Numbered from the stretch's first letter, positions 1 to 5,824 are shown. The stretch: DNA of 5,920 nt from Bacillota bacterium (GCA_023415835.1 JAEZJK010000055.1:1-5920); one strand, 5' to 3'. Numbers and translations: made by a program. Notes: generated by a model from the sequence alone, not told the origin.

Positions 1-12
1 GTTATACTTCAT
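1..12 (-). CDS. start of an unidentified minus-strand gene (first 4 codons only)
   Basis: Reading the minus strand, ATG at 12-10 is followed by AAG TAT AAC, giving M-K-Y-N before the window ends. A strong ribosome binding site (minus-strand GGAGGA, plus-strand TCCTCC at 21-26, preceded by a run of A) lies 8 nt upstream of the ATG, which is ideal spacing. A promoter-like sequence sits at 67-95. The gene is divergent from the pseudokinase gene at 241. The product cannot be identified from four residues. Confidence 0.6.
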
Positions 13-66
13 TTTGAGAGTCCTCCTTTTTTAGGGATTGAATGCTTTGCTTGTCATTCTTTACCC

Positions 67-95
67 AGCATACAGGGAGCGACTCTTTTTTGCAA
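67..95 (-). promoter_or_regulatory. putative sigma-A promoter of the left-edge minus-strand gene
   Basis: On the minus strand a -35-like TTGCAA (95-90) is separated by 17 bp from a -10-like TATGCT (72-67). Each hexamer matches the consensus at 4 of 6 positions. It lies about 55 bp upstream of the ATG at 12, a reasonable leader length. The spacing is good but the hexamers are weak, so this is only a candidate. Confidence 0.35.
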
Positions 96-132
96 TTCTC
101 ATTTTGCTTTATTACAGGAATGCTGCGTGAGA

Positions 133-161
133 TTAAAAGCTTCGAAGCTCAACTGTATTAT
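133..161 (+). promoter_or_regulatory. putative promoter of the pseudokinase gene, with a 12-bp palindrome in the spacer
   Basis: TTAAAA (133-138, 4 of 6 matches to the -35 consensus) is followed after 17 bp by TATTAT (156-161, 5 of 6 matches to the -10). The spacer contains the perfect 12-bp palindrome AGCTTCGAAGCT (138-149), a natural position for an operator. The start codon of the downstream gene is 79 bp after the -10, leaving a leader of about 70 nt that includes the hairpin at 172-202. The -35 is weak, so the promoter is inferred. Confidence 0.4.
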
Positions 162-171
162 AAACCCTTGT

Positions 172-202
172 TCCTTAGCTATCTGGCTAAGGATTTTATT
201 TT
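172..202 (+). terminator. terminator-like hairpin in the leader of the pseudokinase gene
   Basis: TCCTTAGC (172-179) and GCTAAGGA (186-193) form a perfect 8-bp stem with a 6-nt loop (TATCTG), followed directly by TTTTATTTT (194-202). This is the form of an intrinsic terminator. The gene to its left points away, so no upstream plus-strand transcript is visible for it to end, unless one starts at 133-161. It could be an attenuator in the leader, or a structure protecting the mRNA 5' end. No alternative antiterminator pairing was identified by eye. Confidence 0.45.
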
Positions 203-240
203 AAATTTAGGTTATCCTACTGCCGAAAGGTGGTAGGGTT

Positions 241-1530
241 TTGAGGGAATGGCTCTTTTTGGGTGAGCAAACCGAAGCGGGAATAGTTTTTCAACTTGGA
301 ATGAACCGGGCTACAGGCCAATATTTCCGATTTGAACCGTTAGCTACCAGGTTGCGGGGAAACAACCTCAGTATGCTACGGCGAGAGATTGACAACCGTA
401 GTTTGGTTAAAAAGGACCAAAATCAAGCTATCAACCCGGTGATTGGGCCGCTATTTAACCAGGATCGGTACTGGCTGGGATGGAAAGGCCGGAACGGCCA
501 ACATTTGTTTGAGACCGGGCTAAAGAACACAAAACCACTTAGGCAAGTATTAACTGATCTTTTTCCTTTAATCTGTTCCTACAGTTTATGGCATCAATCA
601 GGCTTAATAGTGGGCCGGCCCGAATGGCGGCGGTTATCAATAGATGGAAACGGAGTTTTTATGCTTGACCCAAAACCAATATTTTATTTGGCTAAACCTC
701 ACCAAAATCTGCCAACTGGCTTGGAACACTGTCGTCCATCCGAAGAATACCGTAATCAACCTTCGCGGTTTTCCGGGGATCTTTTTTACCTTGGCCTAAT
801 TATCTTTTATTATTTAACCGGAGAGTTACCTTTTTCCCTTGATAAAGGTTGGCCTAACCGGGCTATTTTAAACGGGACTATGGTTGACCCCCGGTTATAC
901 CGCGCCGATTTACCAGTAGATTTAGCACAAATGCTCATGTCAATGTTGGCTCCGGAAACCATACAGCGTCCAACTGTTGAAATGGTGAAAGGGGTTTGGG
1001 AAAAGAGTTTGCAGATGGATGGGGTCATTCCAAAATCTGCTTTCAAAGATAGCGTACAAAGGCAGGCTTATTTTAAAAGGGACCGTAATTTGACTAAGAT
1101 CCTATCGCAAGCGGCAATACCGATAATTTTATTAGTTTTGTTAATAACGGGAGTAAGGGTTGCTAATCCGGCGTTTTTAAATCGGCCGAAAATTCATCCT
1201 TTAAAAGCGGCCACCAATTTTTATCAGGAGATGGGACAAGTTAATCTCCATACTAAGGAAGCTACATCTACGCAGAGCTTAACCGGTGATTTTATTTTAG
1301 CGGCAAAACGACGATTGGAATTGATTACGAGTCTCGTATCAAAACCATTGTTCAAGGTTGAACGAATGAGACTGGTTAATGAGACTCGTGAAACCGCGAT
1401 CATCGAAGCTGATTTAATCTGGTGGGAATGGTCCGGTGAAGGATGGGTACGGAGGAATGCTGGAGAAAGATTGGTGTTTCTAAAAAAGGGAAAGAAGTTT
1501 GAGTTAATAAGAAGAAGTAAGTTGAATTAA
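241..1530 (+). CDS. membrane-anchored protein kinase-like protein, probable pseudokinase (429 aa)
   Basis: The protein starts at TTG 241; AAAGGTGG (226-233) is a good RBS 7 nt upstream. Residues about 100-250 keep the pattern of a Ser/Thr kinase C-lobe. W-H-Q-S-G-L-I-V-G-R (117-126) aligns without gaps to H-x-x-G-I-V-H-R-D, then S-I-D-G-N-G (133-138) and L-D-P-K (142-145) at the DFG position. R-P-S-E-E-Y (165-170) stands for the APE region, S-G-D-L-F-Y-L-G (178-185) for subdomain IX, Y-L-T-G-E-L-P-F follows (191-198), and the conserved R-P of subdomain XI is at 243-244. HRD is replaced by V-G-R (catalytic Asp to Arg126), Asn to Arg131 and DFG to D-P-K, and no glycine loop is evident, so catalysis is unlikely. 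A basic stretch (279-287) precedes one TM helix (about 288-306), giving a kinase-inside topology like PknB. The outside domain (about 318-429) looks alpha+beta, possibly NTF2-like, but is not identified. A scaffold or sensor role is inferred. It stands alone and faces the ABC pseudogene. Confidence 0.8.
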   Translation: MREWLFLGEQTEAGIVFQLGMNRATGQYFRFEPLATRLRGNNLSMLRREIDNRSLVKKDQNQAINPVIGPLFNQDRYWLGWKGRNGQHLFETGLKNTKPLRQVLTDLFPLICSYSLWHQSGLIVGRPEWRRLSIDGNGVFMLDPKPIFYLAKPHQNLPTGLEHCRPSEEYRNQPSRFSGDLFYLGLIIFYYLTGELPFSLDKGWPNRAILNGTMVDPRLYRADLPVDLAQMLMSMLAPETIQRPTVEMVKGVWEKSLQMDGVIPKSAFKDSVQRQAYFKRDRNLTKILSQAAIPIILLVLLITGVRVANPAFLNRPKIHPLKAATNFYQEMGQVNLHTKEATSTQSLTGDFILAAKRRLELITSLVSKPLFKVERMRLVNETRETAIIEADLIWWEWSGEGWVRRNAGERLVFLKKGKKFELIRRSKLN

Positions 1531-1572
1531 AGATTCAATGTTTATTAAAGAGTTTTTGGCAGCGTATGAAAT

Positions 1573-2406
1573 TTAAGAAACCTTCGCTTTGTCTTTTTCC
1601 GCTTCGAACTGCGCCAGATAAAGCAAACGGTATAAACCTTCATTATTTAACAGTTCTTGATGGGTACCATTTTCAACCACTCTCCCATTATTTAGTACAT
1701 AAATAATGTCTGCATGTTCAATTTATGCTGCATGATACCGGTTAAGTTATAAGCTTTTTCGATGTAAACCCCGCCCACTGCGTCCTGGGTGACTGCAGAC
1801 ATGTCCTCCGTGCTCTCCTGTTCGATCCGGGCATAGTTGCCAATCGGTTTACTGATCAGGTTAATCAAGAACATGGAGATTGGAACCGAAGCGATTGCAG
1901 TCAATAACAACTTCCAGTTCAAAGTGGATAAGTAGATAAAGGTTAAGGTAAACACGAGCGTATTATATAAAAAGGGCGGAAAAGAATTTTGAAGGAAGCC
2001 CTGGATGACATTAACATCGTTGGTTAGCTTGGCAACGATTTGGCCTGAATGTCTCGCCTCCAAATAAGATACTTTCATCCTTTCAATCTGATCGGTAATT
2101 TTATTTCTAATGTCGCGAATAATATAAAAACTAAATCTGCCTGCCGAAACACCAACCCAATATTTTGAGAGGACACCGAGGGTAACCATAGTTAAAATTA
2201 ATAAGCCGGTCTTAACTAACGGGGGAAGATTGCCTTTGAGAGTGGAATCGGTTAAAAATTTAATATAATAGCCGGAAAACACATCGGTAGCCGCAGTTGT
2301 TATTGATGCAATAATATTAATAATTAGCCAATTATTATATTTTGCCGCTAAAGGAACTAATCAGGCTGAACAAATTTCGATCAATTCCTGCTTTCTGTTT
2401 ATACAT
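1573..2406 (-). pseudogene. ABC exporter (fused TMD-NBD half-transporter), broken by a frameshift and a large internal deletion
   Basis: The original gene would have been a half-size ABC exporter (membrane domain plus ATPase, usually about 580-620 aa). Three reading frames carry the remains. (1) ATG 2406 with RBS-like AGAGG upstream gives M-Y-K-Q-K-A-G-I-D-R-N-L-F-S-L-I and then runs to a stop at 2335-2337. (2) Another frame takes over from about 2360 with L-V-P-L-A-A-K-Y-N-N-W-L, a typical first TM helix, and continues to 1692 through S-G-Q-I-V-A-K-L-T-N-D-V, a hallmark of the ABC exporter membrane domain. (3) From 1719 down to TAA at 1573 a third frame encodes E-H-A-D-I-I-Y-V-L-N-N-G-R-V-V-E-N-G-T-H-Q-E-L-L and 24 more residues, the extreme C-terminus of an ABC ATPase just after the H-loop. 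Walker A, Q-loop, signature, Walker B and H-loop are all absent. The product cannot hydrolyse ATP or export anything. It is divergent from padR, and PadR-ABC exporter pairing is common (LmrR-LmrCD). The substrate is unknown; multidrug export is a guess. Confidence 0.9.
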
Positions 2407-2680
2407 GAATTCAACCTCTTCCCAAATTGGTCCCGCGGGTAGTCAAATTTCCATAATTATTTAATAAATTATAACACCGAATGGAAATAGTTGCTGTTTA
2501 ATTATTAATTGTTAATCAAATATTTACAGGTAGAATGGCCTTTTTAGATCCCTTAAAAATACGTATGAAAGATTATTATTTTGGGAAAAAGGAAAGAAAA
2601 TGGGATTTGAAGCACGGGAATCAACGGGAAAATATCAATCACTACAGAGTCGTTATTTAGGTAATGCCGATTGTTAAAAC
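2407..2680. other. intergenic region between the ABC pseudogene and the padR promoter
   Basis: About 270 AT-rich bases separate the divergent ABC pseudogene and padR. Apart from the extended -10 at 2468-2476 I see no gene I can support. A 25-codon open frame at 2600-2677 (+) has a purine-rich stretch before its ATG but resembles nothing I recognise. No repeat or RNA structure stands out. Confidence 0.5.
2468..2476 (-). promoter_or_regulatory. putative extended -10 promoter of the ABC exporter pseudogene
   Basis: On the minus strand TGTTATAAT (2476-2468) is a perfect -10 hexamer with the TG of an extended -10 element. It lies about 62 bp upstream of the old start codon at 2406. No good -35 is found 16-18 bp further upstream, which extended -10 promoters tolerate. 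No copy of the TACTATA operator is visible here. Confidence 0.45.
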
Positions 2681-2709
2681 TTGACAAGTTTAAGCTTGTT
2701 TTATATACT
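2681..2709 (+). promoter_or_regulatory. sigma-A promoter of padR
   Basis: A perfect -35 TTGACA (2681-2686) is separated by exactly 17 bp from TATACT (2704-2709, 5 of 6 matches to the -10). Transcription would start near 2716, inside the operator at 2706-2722, about 40 nt before the start codon. The overlap of operator, -10 and start point predicts repression by steric exclusion of RNA polymerase. Confidence 0.85.
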
Positions 2710-2737
2710 ATATATTATAGTAATATATTTTATATAT
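2706..2737. promoter_or_regulatory. PadR operator at the padR promoter: one strong site plus a weaker tandem copy
   Basis: The 17-bp perfect inverted repeat TACTATA-TAT-TATAGTA occupies 2706-2722 and overlaps the -10 and the start point. A degenerate copy, TAATATA-TTT-TATATAT (2721-2737, 12 of 17 identical), is centred 15 bp further on. The same half-sites and the same 15-bp spacing recur at the flavoprotein promoter (3290-3321), which is the main evidence that this is an operator rather than random AT-rich DNA. That PadR binds here is inferred from the autoregulation usual in this family. Confidence 0.75.
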
Positions 2738-2742
2738 TCTTT

Positions 2743-2757
2743 GAGGTGAGTTAGCTG
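2743..2757 (+). promoter_or_regulatory. ribosome binding site and probable CTG start codon of padR
   Basis: GAGGTGAG (2743-2750) is a strong Shine-Dalgarno sequence, 4 nt before CTG at 2755-2757. The in-frame stop TAG at 2752-2754 bars any earlier start. The next common start codon, TTG 2776, is 25 nt from the Shine-Dalgarno, too far for efficient initiation, and would remove conserved residues of the first helix. CTG 2755 is therefore preferred; ATT 2764 is a less likely alternative. Confidence 0.65.
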
Positions 2758-3276
2758 TCTGCCATTAACCTGGTCTTGCTGGGTTTTTTAATGAAGGAGT
2801 CTATGAGCGCTTATGATCTCGATAAACTTATCGAGCGTGATCAGGTCAAAGAGATGGTGAAGATCAGTACTCCGGCCATATATAAAAATCTCTTAAAGTT
2901 GAATGAAAGTGGTTATCTTGCCTCCCATACAGTTAAAGAAGGCGAAATGCCGGAGAAAACGATTTACCGGATCACCGATCTGGGGCGGCAATACTTTATG
3001 GAGTTGATGTATAAATACGCAGGTGAACGCGTTAAAATTAACTTTGATTTTAACGCGTTGGTTATCAATCTTGATAAAATGGATAAGGATAAAGCCTTAA
3101 GGATGTTGGAGACCCTTCGAAACGGTTTTTATTTTCAGCAAAAAACCTTGTCTGAACAGGCTCTAGCCAGTAGGTTATTGCCTCTGGCCGGGAGGGCGGT
3201 TATCCGTCAATTTCAATTAGTTAACCAATCTTTAATCGATTGGATTGAGGAGTTAATTCAAGAATATCAACGGTAA
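2755..3276 (+). CDS. PadR-family transcriptional repressor (173 aa from the CTG start)
   Basis: From CTG 2755 the protein begins M-S-A-I-N-L-V-L-L-G-F-L-M-K-E-S-M-S-A-Y-D-L, close to the PadR family opening in which a hydrophobic first helix leads to M-S-G-Y-D-L. The winged helix-turn-helix spans about residues 1-85. The recognition helix region reads S-T-P-A-I-Y-K-N-L-L-K-L-N-E-S-G-Y-L, and the wing contains G-E-M-P-E-K-T-I-Y-R-I-T-D-L-G, the standard PadR pattern. The rest (about 90-173) is helical and should form the dimer and ligand-binding part; such repressors release DNA on binding phenolics, drugs or other small hydrophobics. The ligand here is unknown. Operators at its own promoter and at the next gene suggest autoregulation and control of the flavoprotein. 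It lies 63 bp upstream of that gene on the same strand, with no terminator between, so read-through is possible. An annotation starting at TTG 2776 would lack 7 residues. Confidence 0.92.
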   Translation: MSAINLVLLGFLMKESMSAYDLDKLIERDQVKEMVKISTPAIYKNLLKLNESGYLASHTVKEGEMPEKTIYRITDLGRQYFMELMYKYAGERVKINFDFNALVINLDKMDKDKALRMLETLRNGFYFQQKTLSEQALASRLLPLAGRAVIRQFQLVNQSLIDWIEELIQEYQR

Positions 3277-3281
3277 ATCAG

Positions 3282-3310
3282 TTGACATATACTATAAAAT
3301 ATAGTATTAT
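3282..3310 (+). promoter_or_regulatory. sigma-A promoter of the flavoprotein gene
   Basis: A perfect -35 TTGACA (3282-3287), a 17-bp spacer and TATTAT (3305-3310, 5 of 6 matches) form a strong promoter in the 63-bp gap after padR. Transcription would start near 3317, about 23 nt before the start codon. The flavoprotein can thus be expressed without padR read-through, and the embedded operator would set its level. Confidence 0.85.
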
Positions 3311-3321
3311 ATATTATAGTT
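3290..3321. promoter_or_regulatory. PadR operator at the flavoprotein promoter: one strong site plus a tandem copy
   Basis: TACTATA-AAA-TATAGTA (3290-3306) is a perfect inverted repeat filling the space between -35 and -10; one more complementary pair (A3289, T3307) extends it to 19 bp. A second copy, TATTATA-TAT-TATAGTT (3305-3321, 15 of 17 identical to the padR operator), covers the -10 and start point, 15 bp centre to centre from the first. The half-sites are identical to those at 2706-2722, and the 13 bases TATATATTATAGT occur unchanged at both promoters (2709-2721, 3308-3320). Confidence 0.78.
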
Positions 3322-3339
3322 ATTAAAGGAGGAGTCGGG

Positions 3340-4092
3340 TTGAAAATTATCGGGATTTCCAGCGGTTTATCTTATAATGGTTATACTGCTAATTTAGTTA
3401 GAGTAGCTTTACAAGCAGCGGCGAACCGGGGAGTATTTGTGGAGGAAATCTATCTCCCGGATTATGAGGTAAAAATTTGTAAAGGTTGTTGCGGTTGCCT
3501 AGCTAAAGGTAAATGTGGAATTAACGATGATCTGGAACGGCTTCGCCAAAAACTATACCAGGCTGACGGGATTATTGTTGGGGCCCAAACTTTCGGGCGC
3601 CAGCCGGATCCGGCAATGCAAAACTTTTTAAACCGAATTGGTTTTTATAATCAATATACCGGATCATTATCGGACAAATACATATTAACAATCGCCACTA
3701 CTGAATCTTTTGGGGCCCATGATGCGGCGAAAAAACTGACCGGGTTGACCTCCGGTTATTTCAAAAACGGTTTTATTTCGGGAGTATTAGGTTTTGAAAT
3801 CAATTGGGAACAGATCGAAAGATATCCTGAATACTTGGGTATCATCGAACGTTTTACGATTAAGTTAGTCAACGATATTAAACGAACGCGTCAGTTTCAG
3901 TTGGCAGGTCTTTGGGAACGTTTTTACAACCGGTTTTTCCGGGTCCCACAAGTCAAAAAATTGGTTGAAGCCCAGAAGAATGGGAAAATGGAAGCTGTTT
4001 ACCAGGAGTTGAGCGCCAAGGGTTGGTTGGAAGAAAAGGCTAACAATGCGGCGGGATCTAAGATAAATGTTACGGCAACAGCGCAATCGTAA
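3340..4092 (+). CDS. flavodoxin-fold NAD(P)H-dependent flavoprotein, iron-sulfur flavoprotein-like (250 aa)
   Basis: Translation starts at TTG 3340, 7 nt after AGGAGG (3327-3332). The N-terminus K-I-I-G-I-S-S-G-L-S-Y-N-G-Y-T (2-16) matches the FMN phosphate-binding loop of NADPH-dependent FMN reductases (G-x-x-x-S-x-R-x-x-G-x-T type), though the usual S-P-R is altered. Residues 47-59 give C-x2-C-C-x-C-x5-C. C47, C50, C53 and C59 fit the C-x2-C-x2-C-x4-7-C pattern that holds the [4Fe-4S] cluster in archaeal and clostridial iron-sulfur flavoproteins, but many members keep similar cysteines without a proven cluster. Residues 78-101 (I-I-V-G-A-Q-T-F-G to F-L-N-R-I-G) form the second flavin-binding strand and loop, and 115-150 complete the fold. 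A tail from about 185 to 235 (W-E-R-F-Y-N-R-F-F and G-W-L-E-E) extends beyond the core. It is probably a cytoplasmic electron-transfer protein or a reductase of quinones, nitroaromatics or similar compounds; the substrate is unknown. PadR control suggests induction by a small toxic compound. Confidence 0.88.
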   Translation: MKIIGISSGLSYNGYTANLVRVALQAAANRGVFVEEIYLPDYEVKICKGCCGCLAKGKCGINDDLERLRQKLYQADGIIVGAQTFGRQPDPAMQNFLNRIGFYNQYTGSLSDKYILTIATTESFGAHDAAKKLTGLTSGYFKNGFISGVLGFEINWEQIERYPEYLGIIERFTIKLVNDIKRTRQFQLAGLWERFYNRFFRVPQVKKLVEAQKNGKMEAVYQELSAKGWLEEKANNAAGSKINVTATAQS

Positions 4093-4148
4093 AAAGGGTT
4101 AAAAAGTATAGTGTAAAAAAGCCGGTTAAATCATAGTTATATTTAATT

Positions 4149-4184
4149 AGAAAGGTGGTCGGGATACCGCCTTTCTATATTTTT
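4149..4184 (+). terminator. intrinsic terminator of the flavoprotein gene, overlapping the convergent aarF stop codon
   Basis: AGAAAGGTGG (4149-4158) pairs with CCGCCTTTCT (4167-4176) in a 10-bp stem with one G-U wobble and an 8-nt loop, followed by ATATTTTT (4177-4184). It lies 56 bp after the flavoprotein stop. The stem's 3' arm and the T run enter the 3' end of the convergent aarF gene (stop at 4177-4175). Sequence on the other side is A/T-rich but has no clean T run for the minus strand, so termination in that direction is less certain. Confidence 0.75.
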
Positions 4185-5752
4185 CCGGACCGGATAATCG
4201 ATACCAATAGCCAGACTCCCATCAATACGGCGACGATGAAACCGGCTTCGGCGATGGGAAAACTGCCGAACAGGGCCAGCTTTGTTTGTTGGGCGATGAG
4301 GGAGGAACCAACTATAATTGCTGCGATAATTAAACTAAAAGACAACCTGTTTCCAATAAGATTCATTTTGGCGATGAAACTGTCAAAATTTTGGTGTTCC
4401 AGGATCAGTTTTAGTTCACCGTTTTCAGTTAAGCGAAACAGATTTTTAAGGTGTTCGGGCAATTCCAATGAGAAGAAGAGCCAATCTTGGATAAAGGTTA
4501 GTCCGGTCTTGGATATGTATCGCCAACCAAGTTGGTCGCGGAGGAGTTTAGTCCCATAGGGACGCGAGAGTTCCAGTAAGTTACGATCAGGGGTTAATTT
4601 GGAAACGGTTGATTCCAATAAATATATACAACGCGCAATTAAGGAGAGTTCCCTAGGAAACTTAAAACGGTATTTTAAAGCAAGCCCCAAGAGTTCGCGT
4701 AAGGCAATCCCAATATGAATCCGGTTGAGAGGACGGTGATAATACTTGTCAAACAGGTAAAAGATTTCATGTCGTAAGGCTTTACGATTGTTATTTCCTT
4801 TAATGTCTCCGACTTCCATTAAAATGTCGACGATATTGGATACGTTTTCTTGTACTAGATTTAGCATTAGGAAATTTAAGCGTTCCTGCATCCAAGTGTT
4901 TAACCGTCCTACCATTCCGAAGTCGAGAAAGAGGATTGTACCATCTTTAGCGATTACTATATTTCCCGGATGGGGATCGGCATGGAAAAAACCATCCTTC
5001 AAAAGTTGTTTAAAGATGGCGTTAACTAGATTTTGAGCGGCAGTGGTTTTGTTAGTGCCTAATTCCTCAAAACAGTCCGAATCGGTAATTTTTATGCCGG
5101 ATATCTCTTCTAAGACTAACACTTGATGGGTTGAATATGCCCAAAACACTTTGGGAAAGCGAACGGTAGAATCTGCTTGAAAGTTTTTAGTAAAACGATC
5201 GGCATTTCCCGCTTCGATGGTGTAATCAAGTTCGTCGCGGATCGTCCGGGAAAATTCATCGATTAAACCAGCGATGTTGTAAAAGCGGCCCCATTCGGTC
5301 CTGGATTCAAGAAAGCGAGCGATATCACTTAAAATCTCCAGATCGGTTTCGACAATTTTTTGGAGGCCGGGCCGCTGTACTTTGACAACTACCGTTTCTC
5401 CGCTAAGCAAACGGGCCGAATGGACCTGGCCGATTGATGCGGCGGCGACCGGCTCAGGTGCGATTTCGGAAAAAATAGCCGACACCGGTTGTTTCAGCTC
5501 GGTTTCGATTGTTCGTTTTATCTGGTCATAATTAACCGGAGTAACTTGTTCTTGAAGTTTTTCAAATTCAGCGAGGTAATTGGGGGGGAGTAAATCCGGC
5601 CTGATACTTAACAACTGCCCTAGTTTGATAAAGGTCGGTCCCAGTTCTTCGAGGACCATTTTTACCCTTACCGCGGTACTCCTGTAATCGTTGACTTTCT
5701 TTTGCCTTCCGGGAAAGCGGATCGGATTTTTTAAACCGATCAGATCGAGCAA
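4175..5752 (-). CDS. AarF/UbiB (ABC1) family atypical kinase, apparently 5'-truncated (525 aa)
   Basis: UbiB-family proteins are membrane-associated atypical kinases or ATPases supporting isoprenoid lipid and quinone metabolism. All hallmark motifs are present: KxGQ (K43-L-G-Q46), the alanine-rich nucleotide loop A-A-A-S-I-G-Q-V-H (103-111), the lysine of V-V-V-K-V-Q-R-P-G (K124), E-L-D-Y with E174 and D176, the catalytic loop H-A-D-P-H-P-G-N (257-264, D259, N264), and D-F-G (277-279). Two hydrophobic helices near 470-488 and 499-519 form the membrane anchor. The start is doubtful. TTG 5752 has no Shine-Dalgarno before it, the frame is closed by TGA at 5758-5756 only one codon upstream (CGT), and relatives usually have some 30-40 more residues before the point where this protein begins. 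The IS-like sequence upstream probably replaced the native 5' end. ATG at 5659 (Met32) keeps every kinase motif and is the alternative start. Whether it is still expressed is unclear. Confidence 0.85.
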   Translation of the reverse strand: MLDLIGLKNPIRFPGRQKKVNDYRSTAVRVKMVLEELGPTFIKLGQLLSIRPDLLPPNYLAEFEKLQEQVTPVNYDQIKRTIETELKQPVSAIFSEIAPEPVAAASIGQVHSARLLSGETVVVKVQRPGLQKIVETDLEILSDIARFLESRTEWGRFYNIAGLIDEFSRTIRDELDYTIEAGNADRFTKNFQADSTVRFPKVFWAYSTHQVLVLEEISGIKITDSDCFEELGTNKTTAAQNLVNAIFKQLLKDGFFHADPHPGNIVIAKDGTILFLDFGMVGRLNTWMQERLNFLMLNLVQENVSNIVDILMEVGDIKGNNNRKALRHEIFYLFDKYYHRPLNRIHIGIALRELLGLALKYRFKFPRELSLIARCIYLLESTVSKLTPDRNLLELSRPYGTKLLRDQLGWRYISKTGLTFIQDWLFFSLELPEHLKNLFRLTENGELKLILEHQNFDSFIAKMNLIGNRLSFSLIIAAIIVGSSLIAQQTKLALFGSFPIAEAGFIVAVLMGVWLLVSIIRSGKI

Positions 5753-5824
5753 ACGTCAGAATGTGTGAAAACTAACAATAACTAAAATATCAACATAATT
5801 TGTAGTAAAACTCGTAACTAGACC

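Noticed and set aside
42..236. 64-codon plus-strand open frame in the leader region
   Set aside because: It has no ribosome binding site, an implausible composition, and overlaps the minus-strand gene's promoter region and the leader hairpin of the pseudokinase gene.
1522..1538. TTGAAT-TAAAG-ATTCAA hairpin at the end of the pseudokinase gene
   Set aside because: The 6-bp stem is almost all A/T and no clean T run follows, so it is too weak to call a terminator.
2600..2677. 25-codon open frame with a purine-rich stretch before its ATG, upstream of the padR promoter
   Set aside because: It is too short, matches no recognised family and has no clear promoter; chance is sufficient.
4108..4113. 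TATAGT half-site after the flavoprotein gene
   Set aside because: It is a single half-site with no inverted partner or adjacent promoter, and is expected by chance in AT-rich DNA. The ACTATA inside aarF is rejected for the same reason.
4155..4559. 134-codon plus-strand open frame antisense to aarF
   Set aside because: It is a shadow of the strongly supported UbiB coding frame and its translation has no recognisable domain.
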